A DNA stretch of 64,000 nt from Natribaculum luteum (lineage in GTDB: Archaea > Halobacteriota > Halobacteria > Halobacteriales > Natrialbaceae): positions 248,001 through 312,000 of the forward strand of contig NZ_CP095397.1 in the NCBI RefSeq assembly GCF_023008545.1. Reading direction: 5' to 3'. The translations under genes and the position numbers were made by a program. The notes under the pieces were generated by a model. The model searched no databases and was not told where the DNA came from. It saw only the letters and a program-made list of their open reading frames with translations. Shown here one piece after another: positions 41,477 to 50,547 of this stretch. Position 1 is the first letter of the stretch; the number at the start of each line of letters is the position of its first letter.

Positions 41477-41520
41477 GCGTCATTCGAACGGCCGACTTGC
41501 GTCATCGAACGGCCGACGTT
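41477..41520. repeat. Two 22-bp direct repeats
   Basis: GCGTCATTCGAACGGCCGAC at 41477 and GCGTCATCGAACGGCCGACG at 41499, side by side, with further ACCGAACGGCC copies nearby. They end just before the methylase stop. Confidence 0.6.
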
Positions 41521-41526
41521 GACACG

Positions 41527-42579
41527 TTACTCGGGCGACCGATCGCCATCGACGCGAAAGACGAGCACGTTCTGGTGGACCATCGACGGGACGAACGAGA
41601 ACGGATAGCCGTAGACGTGGAGGTCTTTCGTCGGATCGTACCAGATCAGGTTCGCCTTGAGCGTCACTGGTGTCGCGCCTTCGATCGCCCGGGCGAGGTC
41701 GGCAGAGAGGAACTCGTAGGACTGCTCGCGGTACATGTCGCCGATGAAGACCACGAGATACCCTTCCGGTTTCACCGCCGTCGCGAACCGCTCGAACTTC
41801 TCGGCCATGTCCGCGAGCCAGTCGGCTTTCGACTCCGCCGTCTGGTCACCCGTCGCCGTCTGGTCACCCGTCGCCGCCTCGTCTCCGAACGCGCCGAGTT
41901 TGCTCTCCCGGGTGGCGGCCTCGTTGCGCGTCTGCTCGAGTTCGTCCATGTGCCAGTAGGGGACGTCCGTCAGCAGGAGGTCGATCGAGTCTGCGGGCAC
42001 GTCCGCGATCAACGCGGTGCAGTCGCCGTGGCGTAGCTCCTGGGGGGCAAGCGGCGGCTCGCCGCGCGCCCGTCGCTCGTCGTTCTCTCGCTCGAGGACC
42101 TCCTCGTAGATCTCGATCCAGCGTTCGTTGCGCTCGAACCCGATGGCCTCGCGAAGGCCCGTCCCCTCGTGCTCGCAGAAACTCGCACCCAGCAGGGTCC
42201 CGCCGACGCCGGCGAACGGGTCGAGTACGGTGTCGCCGACCTTGCTGAACCGCCCGATCAACTCCGCACAGAGTCGCGGCGGCTTCTGGCCGCCGTGTTC
42301 GCTTCGCAGGTCGTGCTGGACGTCGGGCGGGTACCGCTCCGTGATCACCGACTTCGTCGCGTACTTCCACTCCCTGCCGGTGAGGTCGTTCACGCGATTG
42401 CGCTCGTCGTAGATGCCGCGTCCCTCGAGGTACGTCTGGTGGTCCGCGAGGGCGTCGGTGTCGACGACCTCACCGTCCTCGACTGGAAGGGACTCGTCTC
42501 GAGCGCGCTCGGCGTCGAACTCGCCGTCGTCGGTCGTAAAGAGGCGGCTCTGTCGGTGTCCCGCGCCGTCCCCGGTCAT
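41527..42579 (-). CDS. DNA methyltransferase (N4/N6 amino-MTase type)
   Basis: 350 aa. Substrate-adjacent DPFAGVGGTLLGA near 120 is the SAM-binding motif I, and LLTDVPYWHMDELEQ near 210 is the catalytic (D/S)PPY-type motif IV, here DVPYW. Motif I before IV is the alpha/gamma-like order. The ATG at 42579 is chosen since the upstream frame is an Arg-rich shadow. No restriction gene is adjacent, so it is probably an orphan methylase. An 18-bp in-frame duplication (41839-41874) gives GDQTATGDQT. Target sequence unknown. Confidence 0.8.
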   Translation of the reverse strand: MTGDGAGHRQSRLFTTDDGEFDAERARDESLPVEDGEVVDTDALADHQTYLEGRGIYDERNRVNDLTGREWKYATKSVITERYPPDVQHDLRSEHGGQKPPRLCAELIGRFSKVGDTVLDPFAGVGGTLLGASFCEHEGTGLREAIGFERNERWIEIYEEVLERENDERRARGEPPLAPQELRHGDCTALIADVPADSIDLLLTDVPYWHMDELEQTRNEAATRESKLGAFGDEAATGDQTATGDQTAESKADWLADMAEKFERFATAVKPEGYLVVFIGDMYREQSYEFLSADLARAIEGATPVTLKANLIWYDPTKDLHVYGYPFSFVPSMVHQNVLVFRVDGDRSPE

Positions 42580-42598
42580 GCTCCGCAGTGTTCGTCGG

Positions 42599-42607
42599 GA
42601 TAATATA
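42599..42607 (+). promoter_or_regulatory. TATA box between methylase and exchanger
   Basis: ATAATATAA, the only AT-rich box in the 53-bp divergent gap, centred about 28 nt before the GTG at 42633. It supports that GTG as a leaderless start. Confidence 0.5.
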
Positions 42608-42632
42608 AGCGCTTGGCCTCGCCCGGCATCTC

Positions 42633-43652
42633 GTGCCGCTCGAGCGGCCGACGTTTTTCCCTGCCGGCCGCGTACGCCGCTTCGTGGCAATCGTCGGCGA
42701 CATCCTGTTGCTCGCAGTCGGGACGGTAGCACTCGCGCTCGGCGCGCGATGGCTCGTCGATGGGGCGTCGCGACTCGCGCAGTCGGCAGGGATCTCCCCG
42801 CTCGTCGTCGGGTTGACCGTCGTCGCCTTCGGCACTTCGGCACCCGAGTTCGCCGTCTCGATCGGCGCCGCCCTCGAGGGTCAGGCCGACGTCTCGGTCG
42901 GCAACGTCGTCGGCTCGAACGTCTTCAACATCGGACTCGTCCTCGGCGGGGCCGCCGTGATCGCCCCGTTCAGGGTCAGAAACGTCCTCGTTCGTCGGGA
43001 CGCCGTCGCGATGGGTGCGACGACCGCGCTGGCACTCGCCGTCCTCGCCGACCTGTCGATCGGTCGCCTCGAGGGCGCGCTCCTCGTCGGGTTGCTCGTC
43101 GCCTACCTCGGCGCGCTCTTCGTCGCCGCGCGGGCGTCGACGGCCGACCGGACGGCCGCGCCAGCCGGCTGGGACCCTGCCGACGACGACGCTTCGGCCG
43201 CCCGCTCGAGGTCGTGGGTCGACGTCGGTCTCGTCCTCGTCGGACTGGTGCTCGTGGCCCTCGGCGGGCGGGTGCTGGTCGACGCCGCGACGAGGCTCGC
43301 TTTAGACGCCGGCGTCTCCGAGTGGCTCGTCGGTGTGACGCTGGTCGCGGCCGGCACCTCGCTGCCGGAACTCGCCACGTCGGTCGTGGCCGCACGGCGT
43401 GGTGCGGTCGCCATCGTCGCCGGAAACGTCGTCGGCTCGAACGTCTTCAACCTGCTCGGCGTCCTCGGCGTCGCCGCGCTGATTCGACCGCTGAGCGTCG
43501 ACGCCACCGCGTTGCTCGGCCTGGCGTGGCTGCTCGTCCTGACGGCGATCACGACGGTCCTGCTCGCGACCGGTCGCCGACTGACGCGACTCGAGGGACT
43601 CACACTCGTCGCGTTGCTGCTCGTCTACTGGGGTGCGAGCGTCCTCGCGTGA
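42633..43652 (+). CDS. Sodium/calcium exchanger family protein
   Basis: 339 aa, CaCA superfamily. The two inverted alpha repeats are clear: GTSAPEFAVS with GNVVGSNVFNIGLVLGG (about 66-113), and AGTSLPELATS with GNVVGSNVFNLLGVLG (about 240-290). About ten membrane segments with a polar loop near 172-190. It exports Ca2+ (or exchanges K+) using the Na+ gradient. GTG 42633 is preferred because of the TATA spacing; GTG 42684 would give a start closer to the first helix. Confidence 0.88.
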   Translation: MPLERPTFFPAGRVRRFVAIVGDILLLAVGTVALALGARWLVDGASRLAQSAGISPLVVGLTVVAFGTSAPEFAVSIGAALEGQADVSVGNVVGSNVFNIGLVLGGAAVIAPFRVRNVLVRRDAVAMGATTALALAVLADLSIGRLEGALLVGLLVAYLGALFVAARASTADRTAAPAGWDPADDDASAARSRSWVDVGLVLVGLVLVALGGRVLVDAATRLALDAGVSEWLVGVTLVAAGTSLPELATSVVAARRGAVAIVAGNVVGSNVFNLLGVLGVAALIRPLSVDATALLGLAWLLVLTAITTVLLATGRRLTRLEGLTLVALLLVYWGASVLA

Positions 43653-43727
43653 TCGACGCTGCGCCCGGCAGGGGTGGTGACGTCGGTGTTAGCGAGTGCC
43701 TTTAGGTCCGCTTTCCCTAGACCGGTT

Positions 43728-44726
43728 ATGAACATGCTCGTCGACGGCGAGTGGCGCACCGACGCGTACGAAACGACCACCGAGGAAGGGGCGTTCGAGC
43801 GCCAGGAGACGCCGTTTCGCGACTGGATTCGGGACGAACCGGACGCCAGGTTCCAGCCCGAGGCGGGGCGATATCACCTCTACGTTTCCTACGCCTGTCC
43901 GTGGGCCCACCGGACCCTGATCGCCCGCTCGCTTCTCGGACTCGAGGACGCGATCTCGGTCTCGGTCGTCGACCCGTACCGCGACGAGGATGGCTGGCAG
44001 TTCACGCCGGAGAAGGACGGTTGCACCCGCGATCACGTTCACGACGCCGACTACCTGCGAGAACTGTACGTCCGGGCGGACCCGGACGCCACCTGCCGCG
44101 TGACCGTCCCGGTCCTCTGGGACACGAAAGAGGACACGATCGTCAACAACGAGTCGAAAGAGATCGTGCGGATGTTCGATACTGCCTTCGGGGACCTCGC
44201 GACGAAAGACGTCGACCTCTATCCGGAAGGCTATCGCGAGGACGTCGATCGCATCCTCGAGGAGATCTACGAACCGATCAACAACGGCGTCTACAGGGCC
44301 GGGTTCGCCACGAAGCAGGAACCCTACGACGAGGCGATAGACGACCTGTTCTCGGCGCTGGACCACTGGGACGACGTCCTCGCCGACCAGCGGTACCTCG
44401 CCGGCGATCGGCTGACCGAAGCCGACGTCGCCATGTTCACCACGCTCGTCAGGTTCGACAACGTCTATCACACGCACTTCATGTGTAACGTCCAGTATAT
44501 CCACGAGTACGACCACCTCTGGCCGTACCTGCGAGACCTCTACCAGACGCCGGGCGTCGCCGGGACGGTGCACATGGATCACATCAAAGAACACTACTAC
44601 ACCACCCACCCGAGCGTCACCCCCCACCGGATCGTCGCTCGCGGCCCCGACCTCGAGTTCGATGCGCCCCACGACCGTGACGAACTACCGGGGGGGCCGC
44701 CGGACGCGCTGGTCGCGACGGCATAA
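43728..44726 (+). CDS. Xi-class GST / glutathionyl-hydroquinone reductase-like protein
   Basis: 332 aa. Active-site CPWAHRT with C57, preceded by RYHLYVSYA, and a C-terminal GST helical domain (DHWDDVLADQRYLAGDRLTE near 225). In bacteria these enzymes reduce glutathionyl-hydroquinones; haloarchaea use gamma-glutamylcysteine instead, so the natural thiol is uncertain. The ATG at 43728 gives the family start (MNMLVDGEW); the frame from 43674 is longer by 18 unrelated residues. Confidence 0.88.
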   Translation: MNMLVDGEWRTDAYETTTEEGAFERQETPFRDWIRDEPDARFQPEAGRYHLYVSYACPWAHRTLIARSLLGLEDAISVSVVDPYRDEDGWQFTPEKDGCTRDHVHDADYLRELYVRADPDATCRVTVPVLWDTKEDTIVNNESKEIVRMFDTAFGDLATKDVDLYPEGYREDVDRILEEIYEPINNGVYRAGFATKQEPYDEAIDDLFSALDHWDDVLADQRYLAGDRLTEADVAMFTTLVRFDNVYHTHFMCNVQYIHEYDHLWPYLRDLYQTPGVAGTVHMDHIKEHYYTTHPSVTPHRIVARGPDLEFDAPHDRDELPGGPPDALVATA

Positions 44727-44823
44727 CCGGTGGCTCCAGAGACCGTTGTCTTTACCGGAACGTATCATCGGTCGCACGTGTGTCTGACGTACGATAGACG
44801 GGCGTCAGCGTACGATCACGGGA

Positions 44824-44830
44824 ATTTATA
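44824..44830 (+). promoter_or_regulatory. TATA box for the HalOD1 gene
   Basis: ATTTATA centred about 27 nt before the ATG at 44855; leaderless start inferred. Confidence 0.5.
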
Positions 44831-44854
44831 CGGGGGAACGTTGGCCCGACAGCC

Positions 44855-45121
44855 ATGTCACACACGGACGAACTCGCGTTGACGATCGCCGAGAAGATCG
44901 CCGACCGAGAGGGCGTCGATTCGACCGAGTTGCACCCGCCGCTCCACGAGACCATCGACACCGACGCCCTCGAGTCGCTGATCGAGTCGGCGACTCGAGG
45001 ACGAGCACAGGCGACGGTGACGTTCGCGTACCACGGATACACGATCCAGGTCGACAGTTCCGGCGCCGTTCGCGTCTCGAAGACGCGTTCTGAATCGGCG
45101 TCGACGGCGGCCGACGCGTGA
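44855..45121 (+). CDS. HalOD1 output domain protein
   Basis: 88 aa, a single haloarchaeal HalOD1 domain (LALTIAEKIADREGVDSTEL, PPLHETIDTDALESLIESAT, then VTFAYHGYTIQVDSSGAVRV). HalOD1 is found alone or fused to response regulators and is assumed to be a signalling output module. No receiver or kinase gene is adjacent here. Confidence 0.85.
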   Translation: MSHTDELALTIAEKIADREGVDSTELHPPLHETIDTDALESLIESATRGRAQATVTFAYHGYTIQVDSSGAVRVSKTRSESASTAADA

Positions 45122-45189
45122 CGGCCACGCGTCCCTCCCACGTCGCCGTCGCCGTCCGCACGTCGGCCGGGCCAGACGAGAAACTGGCC

Positions 45190-45390
45190 TCACGCGCCCG
45201 ACGACTGCCGTTCCGTCTCGGTTTCGTCGGTAGCGTCCGATTCCCGTTCGACCCGTTCGGGCGTGCTCGATTCCCGTTCGGGCCCCATACTGGCGATGCG
45301 GACGACCAGCCACACCGCGAGGAGAAACGGTAACACCGGTAACAGGACGACTGCGATGCCGGCGACGATCAGATACCCAATGATGGACAT
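45190..45390 (-). CDS. Small single-helix membrane protein
   Basis: 66 aa. One strong membrane segment at 3-33 (IIGYLIVAGIAVVLLPVLPF onward) and a polar Glu/Arg tail. ATG 45390 is used; ATG 45438 in the same frame would add 16 residues. No family recognised. Confidence 0.55.
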   Translation of the reverse strand: MSIIGYLIVAGIAVVLLPVLPFLLAVWLVVRIASMGPERESSTPERVERESDATDETETERQSSGA

Positions 45391-45542
45391 CTCCACGGTC
45401 GGACCGTAGGGGTTCGAACCGGTTACCGTCCGGGACATGTGCGACGATATTCTAAACGTCGTATTCCCTTTTTCGACAGTTCTGGCCATCACGTGGACTA
45501 AAACTGGCAATAGATTCGCAAATGTTCAATTACGATGATCGG

Positions 45543-46343
45543 TCACGGTGACTCGAGTCCGGACCGATCGCCGTCATCGTCGCCGAGTACCTCCGCGGCG
45601 TCGTCTCTTGGCCGATAGCCGAGTTCGACGGTCGTCTCGGTCAGTGAGAGGAATCGATCGGTGTTTCGCGAGATACCGTGGGCCGTTACGGGCGATTCCT
45701 CGAGTGTCGCCGTCGCCGCTGCTCGAACGACTCGCTGGCAGTCGTCTGGACTCAGCCACATCGCGCGGGCGAATCGTTCGCCTGCGCCGTCGCGTTCCGC
45801 ACAGACCTCCCGGAGGTCGTCTCGCGAGAGCAGCCAGCCGATGCGCAGGTTCACCACCTCGAGGCCGTGTCGCCGCGCGTAGTAGTAGCCCATCGCCTCG
45901 CCGAAGACCTTGGTGACGCCGTAGTCGGTGTCCGGTCGTGGCGGAGTATCTGGACGAACTACGTCCGGTCGTCCCTCCGTCGTTTCCGGCCGAATCGGCG
46001 AGGTGACGTTCTCCATGTTGACCGCGTGATTCGAACTCGCGAAGACGATCCGCTCGACGTCGGTTTCCAGTGCGGCCTCGTAGGCGTTGTAGACGCCCTC
46101 GACGTTCGGTCCAGAGAGGTCGTCCCACGCGGCGTCTGGCGAGGGGTTCGCCGCGAGATGGATCAGGACGTCCTGGCCCTCGAGTGCATCGACGAACGCC
46201 TCGCGGTCCGTGATCTCGAGGAGGTCCGTCTCGAGGTCCTCGTACTCGCTGCGAGAGAACAGCGTCAGGTCGTGGTCGGGGAACGCCCGAATCGCCTCGC
46301 GGCCGACGTTCCCCGACGCGCCGGTGATGGCGACGTCGGTCAT
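45543..46343 (-). CDS. NAD-dependent epimerase/dehydratase (Azf/uronate dehydrogenase-like)
   Basis: 266 aa extended SDR. TGASGNVGREAI near 7-18 binds NAD, SSNHAVNMENV carries the catalytic Ser/Thr region near 109, and YGVTKVFGE (Y and K near 145-149) completes the site; NLRIGWL follows. This set of motifs is close to the haloarchaeal NAD-dependent glucose-6-phosphate dehydrogenase Azf and uronate dehydrogenases, so a sugar or sugar phosphate is likely, but which one is open. Divergent from the DUF5788-polX unit. Confidence 0.82.
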   Translation of the reverse strand: MTDVAITGASGNVGREAIRAFPDHDLTLFSRSEYEDLETDLLEITDREAFVDALEGQDVLIHLAANPSPDAAWDDLSGPNVEGVYNAYEAALETDVERIVFASSNHAVNMENVTSPIRPETTEGRPDVVRPDTPPRPDTDYGVTKVFGEAMGYYYARRHGLEVVNLRIGWLLSRDDLREVCAERDGAGERFARAMWLSPDDCQRVVRAAATATLEESPVTAHGISRNTDRFLSLTETTVELGYRPRDDAAEVLGDDDGDRSGLESP

Positions 46344-46472
46344 GCGTACGGCCACACCGGTCGGGACGAAATAGCCCGGGGCGGCGCGTGCCGGCCGGCC
46401 CCGATTCGTTCGGGCACGGCGACCGCGACAGCCGACAGTATATTTTTGGCTCCTCGAGTCGCAGTCTGACCT

Positions 46473-46910
46473 GTGAAACCGTACGAGCGAAAGCAGTTGC
46501 TCGAGCGCGTCGAACGGGAGGGTGCGACCGTCGGCGCGGACATCCCGGATCGCATCGAGGTACAGGGCGAGGAGATCGACTTGCGGGAGTTCGTCTTCGA
46601 GATCAAACGCCGCGAGACGATTCCGTCCGGCGAACGCGACCGCGTCGAGCAGGCGAAAAAGAACCTGCGACGCGAGCGGGTACAGCGGATCGAACTGCTC
46701 GAGGAGGGCGACATCAGCCGCGAGGAAGGTGAGGAACTCGCCCGCAGCGTCATCGGCATCGATCGGGCGCTGAACGCCCTCCAGAGTCTCGGCCCGACCG
46801 ACCTCGAGCGCGAACAGCAAGCGAAGCAGGCGGCCGACCGGAAGCGCTGGATGTCGTTCCTGAAAAAGGCTCTGGGCCACGAAGACGACGCCTCCCGGAG
46901 GCGCGCATGA
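46473..46910 (+). CDS. DUF5788-family protein
   Basis: 145 aa, helical and charged; GTG start. The N-terminus YERKQLLERVEREGATVGAD and EVQGEEIDLREFVFEIKRRE match a haloarchaeal family I recall as DUF5788. A TATA-like AGTATATTTTT at 46437-46447 lies about 32 nt before the GTG. It overlaps polX by 4 nt (ATGA), so it is the first gene of a polX operon. Function unknown; the context suggests a role with DNA repair. Confidence 0.75.
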   Translation: MKPYERKQLLERVEREGATVGADIPDRIEVQGEEIDLREFVFEIKRRETIPSGERDRVEQAKKNLRRERVQRIELLEEGDISREEGEELARSVIGIDRALNALQSLGPTDLEREQQAKQAADRKRWMSFLKKALGHEDDASRRRA

Positions 46911-48658
46911 CGACCAACGCCGAACTCGCCGCCAGACTCGAGGAGTTCGCCGACTTGCTCGAGGCCGACGACGTCGAGTACAAACCGCGCGCCTACCGCC
47001 GCGCCGCAGAGAGTGTCGGCGCCCACCCGACGCCGATCGCCGACTACGTCGACGCGGACGACCGCGAGGCGATCGAGAACGTCGAGGGCGTCGGCGAGGC
47101 CATCGCCTCGAAGATTATCGAGTACGTCGAGACCGGCGAGATCGAGGAACTCGAGGAACTCCGCGCGGAGCTGCCCGTCGACATGGCCGACCTCACCCGG
47201 ATCGAGGGCGTCGGCCCGAAGACGGTCGGGAAACTCCACCGCGAACTCGGGATCGAGACGCTCGACGACCTCGAGGAAGCCGCCGAGGCCGGCGAGGTCC
47301 GCGAGGTCAAGGGGTTCGGCGCGAAGACCGAACAGAACATCCTCGACAACCTCGAGTTCGCTCGCCAGATGGGCCAGCGACAGTTACTCGGCGAAGCGCG
47401 GCCGCTGGCCGACGACGTGCTGGCCCACCTCGAGGGCCTCGAGGGCGTCGACCGCTGCGAGGTCGCGGGCTCGATTCGCCGCTGGCGGGCGACGATCGGC
47501 GACGTGGACGCCCTCGCATCGACGGAGACGCCGGAGGCCGTCGTCGAGGCGTTCCTCGCGTGGGACTCCATCGACGACGAGATCGAGTCCGGGCCCGCGA
47601 AGGCGAGCGTCCGCGTCGGCGACGTACGCGTCGACCTTCGCGTGGTCGCCCCCGAGGAGTTCGGCTCCGCCCTGCAGTATTTCACGGGGAGCAAGGCTCA
47701 CAACGTCCGGCTTCGCAACTACGCGATCGATCGCGGGATGAAGTTAAACGAGTACGGTGCGTTCGACGTGAGCGACGTCGACGACCCGGACGCGGGGCAG
47801 CGGATCGGCGAGCACGTCGCGGGCGAGACCGAAGAGAGCATGTACGAGGCGCTGGGCCTCCACTGGATGCCACCCGAACTGCGCGAGGATCGCGGCGAGA
47901 TCGCCGCCGCAGCGGAGGGCGACCTGCCGGAACTCGTGACCCGCGAGGACGTTCGGGGCGACCTCCACACCCACACAGAGTGGTCAGACGGCAACAACAC
48001 CATCGAGGAGATGGTCGCCGCGGCCGAGGAACGCAGCTACGAATACTACTGCGTCTCCGACCACGCCGAAGGGCCGGGCGTCGTCGGCGGCATGGGGCTC
48101 ACCGACGAGGAGATCTTAGAGCAAGTCGAGGAGGTCAGAGCCGTCGACGACCGGTACGAGATCGAGGTGTTCGCGGGCATCGAGGCGAACGTCGACGCCG
48201 ACGGCGAGATCGGCCTCTCCGAGGAGGTCGTCGACGCGCTCGACCTGATCGTCGCCTCGCCCCACAGCGCACTCGGGCAGGACTTCGACACCGCCACCGA
48301 CCGCCTCGTTCGCGCCGTCGAGAACCCGGACGTCGACGTCCTGGGGCATCCCAGCGGCCGGCTGCTCAACGAGCGTGAGGGGCTCGACTTCGATCCGAAC
48401 GCCCTCGCCCGGGCGGCCGTCGACCACGACACCGCCCTCGAGGTCAACAGCAACCCCCATCGGCTCGACCTCCCCGGCAGCGACGTCCAGGCGGCCGTCG
48501 ACGAAGGTGCGAAGATCGCAATCGACACCGACGCCCACAGCCCCGCGACCCTCGAGTACGTCCGCTGGGGCGTCCACACCGCCCGCCGCGGCTGGGCCGA
48601 ACCGGCCGACGTGATCAACACCTGGCCGCTCGAGGAGCTTCGAGCGTTCTTACACTGA
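46907..48658 (+). CDS. polX: Family X DNA polymerase with PHP exonuclease (PolX)
   Basis: 583 aa. N-terminal helix-hairpin-helix domain (about 1-135: IENVEGVGEAIASKIIEYVE, TRIEGVGPKTVGKLHRELGI), nucleotidyltransferase domain (GDVDALAST and VRVDLRVVAPEEFGSALQYF, catalytic Asp residues), and C-terminal PHP domain with metal-binding GDLHTHTEWSDGNNTIEEMV near 345 and ISDHAEGP-type motif as VSDHAEGPGVVGGM. It fills short gaps and has 3'-5' exonuclease or AP-endonuclease activity in base excision repair. ATG overlaps DUF5788; the Mut7-C gene starts 20 bp after its stop. Confidence 0.93.
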   Translation: MTTNAELAARLEEFADLLEADDVEYKPRAYRRAAESVGAHPTPIADYVDADDREAIENVEGVGEAIASKIIEYVETGEIEELEELRAELPVDMADLTRIEGVGPKTVGKLHRELGIETLDDLEEAAEAGEVREVKGFGAKTEQNILDNLEFARQMGQRQLLGEARPLADDVLAHLEGLEGVDRCEVAGSIRRWRATIGDVDALASTETPEAVVEAFLAWDSIDDEIESGPAKASVRVGDVRVDLRVVAPEEFGSALQYFTGSKAHNVRLRNYAIDRGMKLNEYGAFDVSDVDDPDAGQRIGEHVAGETEESMYEALGLHWMPPELREDRGEIAAAAEGDLPELVTREDVRGDLHTHTEWSDGNNTIEEMVAAAEERSYEYYCVSDHAEGPGVVGGMGLTDEEILEQVEEVRAVDDRYEIEVFAGIEANVDADGEIGLSEEVVDALDLIVASPHSALGQDFDTATDRLVRAVENPDVDVLGHPSGRLLNEREGLDFDPNALARAAVDHDTALEVNSNPHRLDLPGSDVQAAVDEGAKIAIDTDAHSPATLEYVRWGVHTARRGWAEPADVINTWPLEELRAFLH

Positions 48659-48678
48659 CGGCGACAGCGAGGACGAGG

Positions 48679-49188
48679 ATGAGATTCCTGGTCGACCTCA
48701 TGTGCGGTGGCGTCGTCTCCTACCTGCGGATGTGCGGGCACGACACCGTCTACGCGGGCGACCGAGACCTCGAGGGCGACGAGGCCGAACCGGGGTCGAT
48801 CGATCCGCGAGCCGACGACGACGTGCTCGCGGTGGCCCGCAGCGAGGATCGGACGGTGATCACGCGCGACGTCGCGCTCGCGAACCGTGCCGACGAGTCG
48901 ATCCTGCTCGAGTCGCGCGACGTCGAAGACCAGCTCGCAGAGCTCTCGAAAGCGGGCGTCGACCTCGCGCTCGAGGACGAGCCGACCTACTGTGGTCGGT
49001 GTAACGGCAACCTCGAGCGCGTCGAGCCGACGGCGTCAACGCCAGAGTACGCGCCGGACCCGTCAGAAACGACCGTCTGGCAGTGTCGGGACTGCGGTCA
49101 GCACTTCTGGAAGGGGAGCCACTGGGACCGCGTCGGAGAGACGCTCTCGAGGGTTCGAGACGGCCTGTCGGACGCCGAGGATCAGTAG
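48679..49188 (+). CDS. Mut7-C RNase-domain protein
   Basis: 169 aa. PIN-like Mut7-C domain at 1-100 (MRFLVDLMCGGVVSYLRMCG, DDDVLAVARSEDRTVITRDV with acidic catalytic residues), followed by a four-Cys zinc ribbon (CGRCNGNLERV, and CRDCGQHFWKGSHWDR). The domain is related to exonuclease Mut-7 and is probably an RNase. It lies 20 bp after polX and its stop overlaps the convergent PHP gene by 7 bp. Confidence 0.88.
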   Translation: MRFLVDLMCGGVVSYLRMCGHDTVYAGDRDLEGDEAEPGSIDPRADDDVLAVARSEDRTVITRDVALANRADESILLESRDVEDQLAELSKAGVDLALEDEPTYCGRCNGNLERVEPTASTPEYAPDPSETTVWQCRDCGQHFWKGSHWDRVGETLSRVRDGLSDAEDQ

Positions 49189-49946
49189 ACGGCGACGTCG
49201 TCGAACTTGCCGTCGTAGGCGATGTGATCGGGGTGGGTCGGCTCGATCCCCTGGAGGAAGAGCCGATCGATCTTCTGCCAGGTGTTCTCCCAGCAGAGGT
49301 GCCCGAGTTCGGACGCCGTGGTCTGCAACCGCCGGAGACCGTTCCGGTAGACGACCCGTCGGGCGACGTCGTCTCGCAACGCCGTCACGAGATCGTCCTC
49401 GTTGGTGACGGTCTCTTCGAAGGCGGTGTAGGCAACGCCGACGCTCCCGGCGAGGTGAGCGTACGACGATGTAAACGGCGCACACCCGAGCGTCTCGGCG
49501 ACGTCACGAGCCCGTTCGTTGTGCGAGGGGAGGTGTTTCGGATTGAAAATCTCGACGGCGTCGACGACGTCGTCGTACTCGCGGAGGTCCGCCTCGGTGA
49601 GGCTGACCGTCGCGAACTCGGGGTGAGGTGCGAGGACGGCCGCACCCTGGCGGTCGAACTCGGCCATCGCGGCCTCGAGCGAGATGAAGTCCGGGACCGG
49701 CTCGGAGAGCCCGATCGCGAGGACGTGTTTGCGGTTTCGCCACGAGCCGGTAAACACCTCGCGGGCGGGGATCACGCGCAGATCGTCGCTCGAGTAGGCC
49801 TCGGCACGGGCGCGGATCTCGGGGAGTCGAGTGAAGTGGGGTGCGTAGACGATCGCGTCGAGTCCCGCACGTCGCGCTCGGCGGACGACTCGCTCGTCGA
49901 GGACTTTCACGTGGCAGTCGACCCGGAACTCGTCGCTGTCACTCAC
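49182..49946 (-). CDS. PHP-domain protein (PHP-associated)
   Basis: 254 aa, GTG start at 49946. EFRVDCHVKVLDERVVRRAR opens with the PHP HxH-like segment (only one His kept: DCHVK), and YAPHFTRLPEIRARAEAY, VLAPHPEFATVSLTEADL and EIFNPKHLPSHNERARDVAE provide further His and Asp residues. Probably a phosphoesterase; target unknown. Starts upstream of 49946 run into sequence with no PHP features. A second PHP domain is in PolX, which converges on this gene. Confidence 0.8.
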   Translation of the reverse strand: MSDSDEFRVDCHVKVLDERVVRRARRAGLDAIVYAPHFTRLPEIRARAEAYSSDDLRVIPAREVFTGSWRNRKHVLAIGLSEPVPDFISLEAAMAEFDRQGAAVLAPHPEFATVSLTEADLREYDDVVDAVEIFNPKHLPSHNERARDVAETLGCAPFTSSYAHLAGSVGVAYTAFEETVTNEDDLVTALRDDVARRVVYRNGLRRLQTTASELGHLCWENTWQKIDRLFLQGIEPTHPDHIAYDGKFDDVAVY

Positions 49947-50128
49947 GAGTACGCGTTTCGGGACGGGTGAGTTAGGGATTCTGATTCTCCATTCGACGTA
50001 GACGTGATAACGTACAGCAGCCGTTGCCGCGTCGAATACGTGACCAGCGTGGTCGGACTGTTCCGAGCGCACGACAGTCGGGAGCGGCGAAAAGACCTTT
50101 ACACCGGCCCGTCGATTCAAGACAACGA

Positions 50129-50416
50129 ATGCCCTGGGAATGCGGAATCGACGGCTGTGGTGCGGTGTTCGAGGACGTCGAGTCGGCGGTCGTCCACCAG
50201 GCGACCGAGCACGAACGTCTCGAGTGTAAGGTCTGTGGGACCGTCGTTCCCGACGGCTACCTGGCGATCCGCCACGTCTTTACCGAACACAGCCGCGCCC
50301 AGTACGTCCGCGCATACGGGGCCAGTTCGGAGGAGGTCAGACAGCGCGAGGCGCTGCTCGAGGAGATCGGCGAGGAGGCGAACATGACCACGATCGCGAA
50401 TCGACTGAAACAGTAG
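50129..50416 (+). CDS. Small double zinc-finger protein
   Basis: 95 aa. A C2H2-like finger CGIDGCGAVFEDVESAVVHQ (C5, C10, H23, H28) and a second with C33, C36, H48 and H53 (ECKVCGTVVPDGYLAIRHVF). The C-terminal helix is Glu-rich. ATG 50129 follows the promoter-like gap. I associate it with a haloarchaeal DUF7565 group, with low certainty. Probably nucleic acid or protein binding. Confidence 0.7.
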   Translation: MPWECGIDGCGAVFEDVESAVVHQATEHERLECKVCGTVVPDGYLAIRHVFTEHSRAQYVRAYGASSEEVRQREALLEEIGEEANMTTIANRLKQ

Positions 50417-50547
50417 GTCCGATCCCCAGTCCCGGGTCCCGAGGTTCGATCGGCGACCGCGGCCGGCCTCGACCGTCGCACGTCACTCGACGGACCAGTC
50501 ACAGATACGGTAAGTAACGACATCGTGTTCGTTTTGTGATAACTTCT

